A stretch of 36,573 nt of DNA from UBA288 sp964461885 (GTDB lineage: Archaea; Halobacteriota; Methanomicrobia; Methanomicrobiales; Methanospirillaceae): contig CAYWVY010000015.1 of NCBI GenBank assembly GCA_964461885.1, forward strand, positions 1-36,573, read 5' to 3'. The position numbers and the translations under genes were made by a program. The notes beneath the pieces were generated by a model. The model made no database searches. It saw only the letters and a list, made by a program, of their open reading frames with translations, and had not been told where the DNA came from. The stretch's first letter is position 1. Every line of letters begins with the position of its first letter. Positions 1-7,886 of this stretch are shown piece by piece.

Positions 1-273
1 CTTCGACGGCGAGGGGAGGCTCTGCTCGGTCACGACGGCGTCGTACGTGGTCTCGACGAGATGAGAGGGATCGTTCCGGTGCTATCGAGTGGCTGATCCC
101 GGACGGCGAGGAGCGCTCGTTTTTTTCCGATCGCGATGCGCGCGGTCTCCGACGACGTGGCGCGGCTCCGGCCGCGGCTGCCCCGCGTCCCACGATCGGG
201 GGCATGGCGCGTGCTCCTATCCTGTCACGCCACCGACGCAGAAATGGCCAAAAGAAGGAGTTCTGAAGTCTGT
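1..273. other. Left edge without a supported gene
   Basis: Nothing here can be supported as a gene. Two edge fragments are possible. A plus-strand frame runs from base 2 to a TGA at 62-64 and could be the last 20 residues of a protein. A minus-strand frame could begin at a GTG near base 35 and leave the window. Neither is recognisable. Bases 249-257 read CTTCTTTT on the minus strand, just after the stop of the minus-strand gene at 274, and may be a weak T-rich terminator. Confidence 0.3.
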
Positions 274-1722
274 TCACGTTAGCCCGGCGGCCCATCGCGC
301 GGCAGGATACCACCGCACGAAGTGACCGGGCGCGGGCGGCGTGATGCCGTACGCGCGGCTGCCGGGCTTCAGCGTCGAGCCCGTGGCCGCTACCTTCCGG
401 TTGCTGCCGATCTTCGTCGGCACCGTCCCGCTGCCGTACCGGGTTCCGAGGAACGTCCCCGGGTCCCCAACGGCGTATCGCTTCCCCCACTGCACGGGCG
501 GATTCGAGGCGGACCCGGCGCCCGTCGGGATCGGCGCTACGGGGTGCACCGTCACGGGCTGGGCACCCCCCGGCGCGACCGTTGGCTGGGTGACAGACGG
601 CGGCGGGGAGGAGTTCTCTGGGTACCCGATGGTTACCTGGGACGGATCGACGTGGTTGATCAGCGTGTTCACGTACGTGTCGATGTAGTCGCGGGTGAAC
701 CAGCTGACCTCGCTGTCCAGACGGTAGCCCCAGTTGCCGTCGGCGTACCGGAAGATGGTGTCCATCGCGTACTCATCCGTCCGACCGTCGTAACCCAGGA
801 TCAGCCATACCATGCCCTGGTTAGTCGGCCGTTCGTAGACGAGATCGCCCGGCGAGAAACGGGGGCCGTTCCGAACCGGTTTGGCCGGGGAGGGAGTCGG
901 GACGGTCGGTGTGGGCGTGTCGATCTTCGGCGGCGATGATAACCCTGGATACCCGATGGCGATCTGGGACGGGTGGACGTGGGTGATCACCGTGTTCATG
1001 GAGCTGTCGATGTAGTCGCGGGCGAGCCAGCTGACCTCGTCGTCGAGGCGGTAGCCCCAGTGACCGTCATCGTACCGGAAGACGATGTCCATCTTGTACT
1101 CGTCCGTGCGGGGATCGAATCCCAGGACCACCCAGGCCATGTCCTGGTTGGTTGGCCTGTCGTAGACGATATCGCCCGGCGTGAACCGCTGCTTCGGGCT
1201 CGGTGGCGCGGCCGTCTTCTCAACTGTGAAGGTGCCGGGGTTCGTAACAGCCGAGGCCGTCAGTTCGCCGAACGGCGAGAGTGACGGATCCTGGTTCCCG
1301 GCGGCGTCGTGCGACCTGACATGGTCGACCGCGATCGTCATCGGGGAGGAGCCCGCCGCGAGAGCCTTGAAGTTGATGTCCGCGACGGCGACCTTGCCGT
1401 TCGGGTAGTTGTTCGAAAAATCGGCCATCTGGAGGAAGAGCGAGTTCGTCCCGGTCAGCGTTGCCGAAACGGAGTTGCCGACCTTCCAGTCCGTGCTGAT
1501 ATAGCCGAGAACGGCGCCGTCCCATTTCACGGTGACCCAGACATCATCGGCCAGAGGTTGCCACGTGTTGTCCATGTACAGGGTTACAACACCGATCTGG
1601 CCCACTTCTGCGGACTTGGTCTGCTCGATTGAGAACGTCCCGACGCCCGCCGCACTCGTCGTCCCGACGAGGGCGCAACAGGTGATCAGGGCGAGAATAC
1701 AGAGTAACTGCTCCAGTTTCAT
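274..1722 (-). CDS. Secreted cohesin-like protein with two copies of an unrecognised 81-residue domain
   Basis: 482 residues, function unknown. Residues 1-25 look like a signal peptide ending near TTSAA. Residues 27-170 resemble a cohesin-type beta-sandwich: a hydrophobic strand pattern, a VTVKWDGAVLGY stretch like the 'YDPAVL' region of cohesins, and a closing GTFTV. Two near-identical modules follow at residues 179-259 and 288-368, separated by Pro/Thr linkers. Each starts PGD(I/L)V, contains RPTNQ, LG(F/Y)D, TDEY and WGYRL, and ends IGYP. The last 75 residues (RYAVGDPGTFLGTRYGSG and onward) form an unassigned Gly/Arg-rich tail. There is no C-terminal membrane anchor. The same 81-residue module occurs in the lipoprotein at 7887-10073. 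The gene diverges from the large peptidase at 2030, so both probably share an AT-rich promoter region. The cohesin call is moderate; secretion is more certain. Confidence 0.85.
   Translation of the reverse strand: MKLEQLLCILALITCCALVGTTSAAGVGTFSIEQTKSAEVGQIGVVTLYMDNTWQPLADDVWVTVKWDGAVLGYISTDWKVGNSVSATLTGTNSLFLQMADFSNNYPNGKVAVADINFKALAAGSSPMTIAVDHVRSHDAAGNQDPSLSPFGELTASAVTNPGTFTVEKTAAPPSPKQRFTPGDIVYDRPTNQDMAWVVLGFDPRTDEYKMDIVFRYDDGHWGYRLDDEVSWLARDYIDSSMNTVITHVHPSQIAIGYPGLSSPPKIDTPTPTVPTPSPAKPVRNGPRFSPGDLVYERPTNQGMVWLILGYDGRTDEYAMDTIFRYADGNWGYRLDSEVSWFTRDYIDTYVNTLINHVDPSQVTIGYPENSSPPPSVTQPTVAPGGAQPVTVHPVAPIPTGAGSASNPPVQWGKRYAVGDPGTFLGTRYGSGTVPTKIGSNRKVAATGSTLKPGSRAYGITPPAPGHFVRWYPAARWAAGLT
619..861 (-). 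repeat. 81-residue surface domain, copy 2
   Basis: Encodes residues 288-368 of the protein at 274-1722. It is the same length as the other two copies and keeps PGDLV, RPTNQG, LGYD, TDEY, RYADG, WGYRL, a Trp eleven residues or so later, HVDP and IGYP. I do not recognise the family. Confidence 0.85.
946..1188 (-). repeat. 81-residue surface domain, copy 1
   Basis: Encodes residues 179-259 of the protein at 274-1722. It aligns with copy 2 without gaps and keeps PGDIV, RPTNQ, LGFD, TDEY, RYDDG, WGYRL, HVHP and IGYP. The unequal conservation along the module (charged and aromatic positions fixed, others variable) suggests a folded domain, not a linker. Confidence 0.85.
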
Positions 1723-1814
1723 CAGATCGAATCCCCCGGAGGATATTTACGGCTATCGAAATACGCTGTCAGACAACGGCGGACGGCCCCCCGGCCCTGA
1801 ACAAGCCCATCCCA

Positions 1815-1827
1815 AATATTTTTAAAT
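1815..1827. promoter_or_regulatory. AT-rich core promoter between divergent surface genes
   Basis: The stretch aatatttttaaat is the only strongly AT-rich element in the 307-base gap between the minus-strand gene (start 1722) and the plus-strand peptidase (start 2030). Read on the plus strand it fits an archaeal TATA box and would start transcription near 1850, giving a leader of about 180 bases before the peptidase. Read on the minus strand it could also serve the 274-1722 gene with a leader of about 65-70 bases. Inference from sequence only. Confidence 0.5.
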
Positions 1828-1863
1828 TGATATCGTCAAGTCCTCATACATCGACGCTCAACC

Positions 1864-2000
1864 GTGGGTTCGCCCACCGCGTTCACTCCTCGAGATGCCC
1901 CCATGTCGCTCGTGGCGATGAGAGGTCCGCCCACTGCACGTGGGAGCAGCGGACCTTGCACGCCGACATCGCATCCCGGTTGAACCCTTTGAGCCGGGAT
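1864..2000 (+). promoter_or_regulatory. Structured 5' leader of the large peptidase gene (three hairpins)
   Basis: Three inverted repeats lie one after another between the TATA-like box and the peptidase start. At 1864-1877, GTGGG and CCCAC flank a TTCG tetraloop. At 1924-1955, GGTCCGC/GCGGACC encloses CCAC/GTGG with a five-base loop and a five-base bulge, 11 base pairs in all. At 1973-2000, ATCCCGG/CCGGGAT has a 14-base loop. The last arm ends 30 bases before the ATG at 2030. An RNA-level regulatory leader is inferred; I cannot match it to a known riboswitch class. Confidence 0.45.
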
Positions 2001-2029
2001 GAGCGTACTGAGCGCGACGAGGAAATGCG

Positions 2030-5000
2030 ATGAGAGGAGGTACTGTATATGAGGGGGGCGGGGGCGCACCACGCCGGGCGATCGTTGCGCTGCTCGTGGC
2101 ATGTTTTCTGATCACTGTCGCGGTTGCTGCCCCAGCGCCTGCTGCGAACGGTTCGCCATCGGACAAAGTCCCGCAGCCCAAGCCCCTGAACCTTACATCC
2201 CCTGAAAAGAAGCTCTCCACCGATCTGCTCCAACTCGCGAACCCCCTGCACCTGCCGCCGGGATTGACACGACAGCATGTCACGTCCCGTCTCCGGGTCG
2301 ATGGAGCATACCAGTCGGCAGGAAAGACAGTCCGTGGTGTCGATGCAGGCACCCCTTCAGAGGTCGTCTACGTCTACGTGACCCTGTCTCAGGGCACGCC
2401 TCTCTCGGTCGTCGATCCGCACGCGTGGCGCGTCCGCAACCGTGACGAGGCGTCACGGACCGTAGCCACCTGGGTTGAAGTGGCGCGCCTGAAAGACCTC
2501 GCCGCAGTACCGGGCGTGACGCAGATAGTACCGGTTTCAGCCCCCGAGAAAAGAACGGGCTCGGTGACGGCACAGGCCGACGCGATCACTCTCGCCAACC
2601 AGGTACGGGCCCAGTACGGCCTGACCGGGGCGGGGATCAGGATCGGCGTCATCTCCGATGGCGTCGACCACTGGACCAGCTCCCGCGCAAGCGGGGACCT
2701 TCCGGCAAACCTCCACGTCCTGAGCAACCTCGTGGGCGGGGACGAGGGCACGGCGATGCTCGAGATCGTCCACGATATCGCTCCCGGGGCCGAGCTCTAC
2801 TTCCATGACTGTGGAGACAACTCGATCGCGTTCTCGAGCGCCGTCGATGAGCTCCATGCTGCGGGCTGCAGGGTCATCGTCGACGACATCGGCTGGATCA
2901 CGGACCCATTCTTCCAGGACGGCTCGCTCGCCGCGCACATCCAATCCCTCACCTCGACCGGGAACCTTGTCTACATCAGCTCGGCTGGCAACGACGCAGC
3001 AAGCCACTACCAGGGGACATACCGGAACGACGGGTACGATTTTCACGACTTCTCGGGCGGAACCGCGCCGACATATAAATATCTCTATGTCAGCATCCCG
3101 CCCGGTGGCAGCATGCGCACCGTTCTTGAGTGGGACGATCCCTGGACCGGCTCGGTGAACGATTACGACCTCTACCTCTACGATAGAAGCACCTGGGATA
3201 TTATCGCCATCTCGGAGTACACGCAGGACGGCAACGATGCCCCTCTGGAGCGGATAGCCTACGTAAATACTGGTTCCTCCACGGTCGAGGCGGAGATAAA
3301 CATCTACAACTTCAACGCGGCACCCAAGACACTTGAGATCTATATCAACCCAGAGGGTGGTACGCAGACCTATACCAACAATATCGGGGCTGCCGATTCC
3401 GTCTACGGCCACGCTGCGGCCGTAAACGTGATCGCTGCCGGGGCCATCAACGCAGACGACCCGGGGATCGACACCTGCGCGGGGTACTCGAGCCGGGGTC
3501 CCGCCACCATCCGCTATCCCGGCACCGTCCTCCGATTGAAGCCCGACATTACCGGGATAGACGGGGTCAGCATCACTGGAGCGGGAGGGTTTCCCACGCC
3601 CTTCTATGGAACGAGCGCGTCCGCTCCGGGTGTCGCTGCGATCGCGGCGCTCGTCTGGAGCGGGGCGCCGACTAAGACCGCGGCGCAGGTCCGGTACGCC
3701 CTGTACACCTCCTCCGTCGACCTCGGCGCTGCCGGGGCCGACACGACCTTCGGCTACGGGCGTGCGAACGCCGTCGCCCTCGCCCAGGCCATGGGAAGCG
3801 GTAACGCGCCCACGATTGCGTCCATCACACCGAACACGGGAGCCCCGGGCACAACGGTCGCGATCACCAATCTCGCCGGCACGGGGTTCCAGCCCGGAGC
3901 GACGGTGAGGCTCACTCGCGCCGGGTATGCCGACCTCACGGCCACGAACGTCGTCGTGGCCTCGTCGACCTCGATCGCCTGCCAGATCGCGGTGCCGCCC
4001 TCCACGGCAACCGGTACCTGGACCGTGGTCGTGACCAATCCGAACGGCCGGAGCGGGATCCTGCCCAACGGGTTCACCGTCTCGAATACCGTAACCGTCG
4101 TGACGCTGCCGGTCGTGATCACGACGCCGGGGACCTACACGATCAACCGCGACTACCAGAACCTCGCCGGTCCCGTCGCGGTCGACATCCAGTGCTCCAA
4201 TGTTGTCTTCGATGGAGGGGGTCGACTCATCGACGGGGTCGATGCGGCGAACAGCGTTGGGCTCCAGGTGCACACGAGCAGTGCCCTGTCGGGGGTAACC
4301 GTGAAGAATCTCCGGGTTACCGATTGGTCGCTGGGGGTGTACTACTGGGACGCCCGCGGCAGGGTCGAGGGGGTGACCGCCTCCTCGAACACCCGGTCCG
4401 GGATCATGCTCTACACGGGAGGGGATGCCACGGTCATCACGGGCTGTACTGCCGAGAATAATGGCATCGGCGGCATCTCCGTTTCGTACGGACCCGGTGT
4501 CGAGATCCTGTCGTGCACGGCGAGGAACAACATCAATGACGGTGTCTATCTCTACGGGTCCAGCAACGCCCGGATCACCGGTGTGACGTCTACCGGCAAT
4601 TCCATGAGCGGCATTGCTCTTTCGGGTTCGAGCTCCGCCAGGATCACCGGGGCGGTGATCTCCGGGTGCCAGGTGACGGCCAACGGGAAGACCGGCATCT
4701 ACATGAGCCGTGCCGAGGGCAACACGGTGGCGAACAACCGGTTCGAGAACACGGTCAATACGCTGTTCGAAGGCACGGAGATCGGGACGAACGCCTGGAA
4801 CACGCCGAAGGCTGCGGGGACGAACATCGTCGATGGCGCATCCCTCGGTGGCAACTACTGGGCAGAACCCGACGGGACCGGCTGGTCCCAGTCCACCGCT
4901 GATATGAACAGGGACGGATTCGCCGATCAGCCGTATGCGATCGGGTTCGGCAACAGCGACAACCTTCCCCTGGTGTTGCCCACCTCGGGAGATTTCGAGA

Positions 5001-7417
5001 TAGAAGCCGGGGAGCAGATCACCGTACCGGGCACGTATTCACTCAACCAGGACATCGACGGGTCCGGGCATCCCATCGCGGTCGAGATCAGGTGCTCGAA
5101 CGTCGTCATCGAGGGGAAGGGCCACCGGATCTCGGGCGGGGGCCAGGAAGGATGGTGCGGGATCTATGTCAATAACCCGGCCGGCGCGACATCGGGGGTC
5201 ACCATCCGCGACCTTACCCTCTCGAACTTTTACTACGGCGTCTATCTGAACAATGCCGATTCGAACCGGATCGAACGATGCCAGATCGCCGACACGCCAT
5301 CGAACGGGATTGGGCTCATTCTGTACCAGGGAAGCGACGGCAACACGATAACCGGGAGTAAGATCCATGCCGGATCGACTGCCGGGGCCGGTACGACGGG
5401 GATCCTCATCAGCTCGTCGTCCCAGAACACCATCGCCAACAACGACGTCATGAACCCGGTCAATGTCAACCTGAACAGCGCTGGATCAAACGCCTGGAAC
5501 AGTGCGAAGACGGCCGGCACGAACATCATCGGCGGGGGGTACCTCGGCGGCAACTACTGGGCAGAGCCTGACGGGACCGGATGGTCGCAGCAGGTTGCGG
5601 ACGCCAATCGCGACGGCATCGGTGACAGCCCGTACCCTCTCGGCACAGGCAACACCGATGCATTGCCGCTCGTCAAGGACAGGCCCTCTGCCGGGTTTAC
5701 GGCGACGCCTACAACAGGAACCGCACCACTATCGGTTCAATTTACGGACAGCTCGACCGGGACCCCGACCTCGTGGACGTGGTCCTTCGGTGACGGTTAC
5801 ACCTCGGCCCTGCGCAGCCCGAGCCACACGTATACCTCCGCCGGCACCTACACGGTATCGCTGACCATCCGGAATGCCGCCGGGCAATCCGACACGGAGA
5901 CCTGGTCCAGCTTCATCACGGTCAGCACGCCGCCGCCCACGGTCACGTCCATCGCCCCCAGCACGGGTGAACAGGGGGCCACGGTCTCGGTTACGAACCT
6001 CGCGGGGACGGGGTTCGTACAAGGGGCGACGGTCAAGCTCGCCCGTGCCGGATCGCCGGACATCGTTGCGACGTATGTCGGGGTAACACCGACGGCGATT
6101 TACTGTCAGTTTGCGGTGCCGCAGGACGCAGCGACAGGTGCCTGGAACGTGGTCGTGACCAATCCGGACGGCCAGAGCGCGCTGTTGAACAACGGGTTCA
6201 CGATTACCCCGCGTCCTCCAATGGTCACATCGATTTCACCGAACAGCGGGACCCAGGGCTCAACGGTTGCAATCACCAACCTCGTCGGAACAGGATTCGT
6301 CCCGGGCGCGACGGTGACGCTGCGACGGTCCGGTTCTCCGGATATCGCTGCCACAACCACTGTCGTGGTTTCGCAAACAGCGATAACATGTCAGTTCCCT
6401 CTACCCCTGACGACGGCAACAGGTGCCTGGAACGTGATCGTAACCAATCCGAACGGCCAGAGCGGGACGCTGCCCAACGGGTTCACAGTCACACCTCCTG
6501 CTCTTACGGTTACATGGATCACTCCGAACTCCGGGGTCCAGGGCTCCACGGTTGCCATTATAAATCTCGCAGGGACGGGCTTTGTACCGGGAGCGACGGT
6601 CAAGCTCACCCGTGCCGGGTCGACGGACATCCAGGCTACCGCCGTCGCCACGATCTCATCAAGCACGATCTCCTGCCAGGTGACGTTGCCATCAGCGGCA
6701 GCCACCGGTGCCTGGAACGTCGTCGTAACCAACCCCAACGGCCTGAGCGCGACGCTGCCGAACGGGTTCACCATATCACGCAGGTCAACCGCCGCATTCC
6801 GCTTCGCCCCGTCCTCGTTGCGTGTGCCGATCGGCGGGAACAACACCACGACACTGTACCTTGACGGGCTCACGACAGGGCTGTCGGGTTTCGAAGTCGA
6901 CCTCTCGCTGTCCCTGCCCGATCCGACCGTCGGCGAGATCGTCGACATCACCTTGCCGGGCTGGGCGATAACCACGAAATCGGCCCTTCCAGCAGACACA
7001 GTTTGGATCCGGGCGGTCGACCTTGGGAACATCGCAGGGCCGGGCGAAAACGCCCTGATCGGGACGGTCACGGTGCGTGGCGACCGAGCAGGGCAGACGG
7101 AGATCAGAGTGACTCAGGCACGAGTCGACGACGAGGGGGGCAACGATGTCCCTGCTCAACTGGCCACCTGCCCGGTGTCGGTCGTGCCCGTCCCGGTTGT
7201 CGAGCTCCCCGGGGGTACCGATCTCCCAACGGACACTGACGATGACGGACTCTACGATGACGCGAACGGCAACGGGCGGATGGACTTTGCGGACGTCGTC
7301 CTGTACTTCAACCAGATGACCTGGATCGCGGCGAACCAGCCGCTGTCTGCCTTTGACTACAACGGCAACGGGCGGATCGACTTTGCCGACGTCGTCTGGC
7401 TGTTCAATACCATCTGA
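2030..7417 (+). CDS. Giant secreted S8/S53-like serine peptidase with TIG, NosD beta-helix, PKD, cohesin-like and dockerin domains
   Basis: 1795 residues; probably an extracellular peptidase or peptidase-derived scaffold. Order: signal peptide (about 1-40); propeptide-like region (90-180); subtilisin-fold catalytic domain (about 195-585); IPT/TIG (593-688); NosD-like beta-helix 1 (690-985); beta-helix 2 (987-1218); PKD (1220-1299, with the usual WSFGDG); TIG 2-4 (1300-1584); cohesin-like (1586-1722); type I dockerin (1730-1795) with two calcium loops, NGNGRMDFADV and NGNGRIDFADV. Catalytic candidates are Asp210 (VISDGV), Ser529 (GTSASAP) and oxyanion Asn321 (SSAGND). Where subtilisins have His in H-G-T, this protein has Glu239 (GDEGTAM), as in the Glu/Asp/Ser arrangement of S53-like members. 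The start is ATG 2030, with GAGG about seven bases upstream. An AGAGGAGGT inside the first codons precedes only an out-of-frame ATG at 2049. Targets and activity are unknown. Confidence 0.93.
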   Translation: MRGGTVYEGGGGAPRRAIVALLVACFLITVAVAAPAPAANGSPSDKVPQPKPLNLTSPEKKLSTDLLQLANPLHLPPGLTRQHVTSRLRVDGAYQSAGKTVRGVDAGTPSEVVYVYVTLSQGTPLSVVDPHAWRVRNRDEASRTVATWVEVARLKDLAAVPGVTQIVPVSAPEKRTGSVTAQADAITLANQVRAQYGLTGAGIRIGVISDGVDHWTSSRASGDLPANLHVLSNLVGGDEGTAMLEIVHDIAPGAELYFHDCGDNSIAFSSAVDELHAAGCRVIVDDIGWITDPFFQDGSLAAHIQSLTSTGNLVYISSAGNDAASHYQGTYRNDGYDFHDFSGGTAPTYKYLYVSIPPGGSMRTVLEWDDPWTGSVNDYDLYLYDRSTWDIIAISEYTQDGNDAPLERIAYVNTGSSTVEAEINIYNFNAAPKTLEIYINPEGGTQTYTNNIGAADSVYGHAAAVNVIAAGAINADDPGIDTCAGYSSRGPATIRYPGTVLRLKPDITGIDGVSITGAGGFPTPFYGTSASAPGVAAIAALVWSGAPTKTAAQVRYALYTSSVDLGAAGADTTFGYGRANAVALAQAMGSGNAPTIASITPNTGAPGTTVAITNLAGTGFQPGATVRLTRAGYADLTATNVVVASSTSIACQIAVPPSTATGTWTVVVTNPNGRSGILPNGFTVSNTVTVVTLPVVITTPGTYTINRDYQNLAGPVAVDIQCSNVVFDGGGRLIDGVDAANSVGLQVHTSSALSGVTVKNLRVTDWSLGVYYWDARGRVEGVTASSNTRSGIMLYTGGDATVITGCTAENNGIGGISVSYGPGVEILSCTARNNINDGVYLYGSSNARITGVTSTGNSMSGIALSGSSSARITGAVISGCQVTANGKTGIYMSRAEGNTVANNRFENTVNTLFEGTEIGTNAWNTPKAAGTNIVDGASLGGNYWAEPDGTGWSQSTADMNRDGFADQPYAIGFGNSDNLPLVLPTSGDFEIEAGEQITVPGTYSLNQDIDGSGHPIAVEIRCSNVVIEGKGHRISGGGQEGWCGIYVNNPAGATSGVTIRDLTLSNFYYGVYLNNADSNRIERCQIADTPSNGIGLILYQGSDGNTITGSKIHAGSTAGAGTTGILISSSSQNTIANNDVMNPVNVNLNSAGSNAWNSAKTAGTNIIGGGYLGGNYWAEPDGTGWSQQVADANRDGIGDSPYPLGTGNTDALPLVKDRPSAGFTATPTTGTAPLSVQFTDSSTGTPTSWTWSFGDGYTSALRSPSHTYTSAGTYTVSLTIRNAAGQSDTETWSSFITVSTPPPTVTSIAPSTGEQGATVSVTNLAGTGFVQGATVKLARAGSPDIVATYVGVTPTAIYCQFAVPQDAATGAWNVVVTNPDGQSALLNNGFTITPRPPMVTSISPNSGTQGSTVAITNLVGTGFVPGATVTLRRSGSPDIAATTTVVVSQTAITCQFPLPLTTATGAWNVIVTNPNGQSGTLPNGFTVTPPALTVTWITPNSGVQGSTVAIINLAGTGFVPGATVKLTRAGSTDIQATAVATISSSTISCQVTLPSAAATGAWNVVVTNPNGLSATLPNGFTISRRSTAAFRFAPSSLRVPIGGNNTTTLYLDGLTTGLSGFEVDLSLSLPDPTVGEIVDITLPGWAITTKSALPADTVWIRAVDLGNIAGPGENALIGTVTVRGDRAGQTEIRVTQARVDDEGGNDVPAQLATCPVSVVPVPVVELPGGTDLPTDTDDDGLYDDANGNGRMDFADVVLYFNQMTWIAANQPLSAFDYNGNGRIDFADVVWLFNTI
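4790..4975 (+). repeat. 62-codon internal repeat closing beta-helix 1
   Basis: Encodes NAWN..., AGTNI, LGGNYWAEPDGTGWSQ, AD.NRDG and LPLV at the end of the first NosD-like beta-helix of the peptidase protein. It is exactly as long as the copy at 5489-5674, and most residues are identical, so the two helix modules probably arose by internal duplication. Confidence 0.85.
5489..5674 (+). repeat. 62-codon internal repeat closing beta-helix 2
   Basis: Second copy of the 186-base block at 4790-4975, at the end of the second beta-helix. The core LGGNYWAEPDGTGWSQ is identical at protein level. Differences cluster before it (SAKTAGTNIIGGGY against TPKAAGTNIVDGAS) and after it. Confidence 0.85.
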
Positions 7418-7434
7418 TCTTTTCTTACGATCAG
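7414..7434 (+). terminator. Hairpin with T-rich loop at the peptidase stop codon
   Basis: CTGATC (7414-7419) and GATCAG (7429-7434) form a perfect six-base inverted repeat around a pyrimidine-rich loop, ttttcttac. The TGA stop at 7415-7417 lies inside the left arm. T-rich tracts directly after stop codons are typical archaeal terminators. The role is inferred. Confidence 0.45.
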
Positions 7435-7886
7435 CTGCGCCGGCAGACAGGGGATCTAGGGTTCCGGCAGGAACGCCTCCGCGAGGTTGTCGCCAGAGCG
7501 TCCAGGGCTTAGCCTACAATCTCAATACGGGTGCGCTCTCTGATGAGGAGCCACCGTATGCCTTGTTTCCAGACACTCTCGGAGATGGATCAGATGCACC
7601 GACGCCAAGGCCGTCAAGCCCCACCTCCAGGGCGATCAGGCCAGTTGCTTATCGCCTGAGTGAACCAGTGATTGGCACCACCAGGACGAGGTGACCACCA
7701 CTGCGCGGCCGGCATGGAATGCGATCGCGTACTGCCTCTTTATTGCTGCTGGCGCCAGCGGACTGGCGGGGAGAATCTGTCGCGTATTCATTTAAGGAAA
7801 ATTGAAACGTCCCGTATCTACGATACTTCCCATCCCGGGTGACGCGGTTTAACTCGCGGGCGGGCCGCGGCAACGCGCTGCGTGGC
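7435..7886. other. Gap between convergent surface genes, no supported gene
   Basis: No open frame here looks like a protein. An AT-rich patch near 7788-7806 (cattt, aaggaaaattgaaa) and a small inverted repeat GTATC-tac-GATAC at 7814-7826 are the only local features. They could belong to an orphan promoter or operator, or be leftovers of rearrangement between the two surface genes. Confidence 0.35.

Noticed and set aside
2..64. Possible C-terminal end of a gene cut by the window edge (plus strand), or the start of one on the minus strand
   Set aside because: Both frames are open, only about 20 residues are visible and none is recognisable, so no call was made.
1827..2033. 68-codon open frame before the peptidase gene
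   Set aside because: No start context, no family character, and it covers the hairpins of the proposed leader; treated as untranslated.
7649..7873. 74-codon minus-strand frame between convergent surface genes
   Set aside because: Basic, mixed composition, no ribosome binding site or TATA element at the right place.
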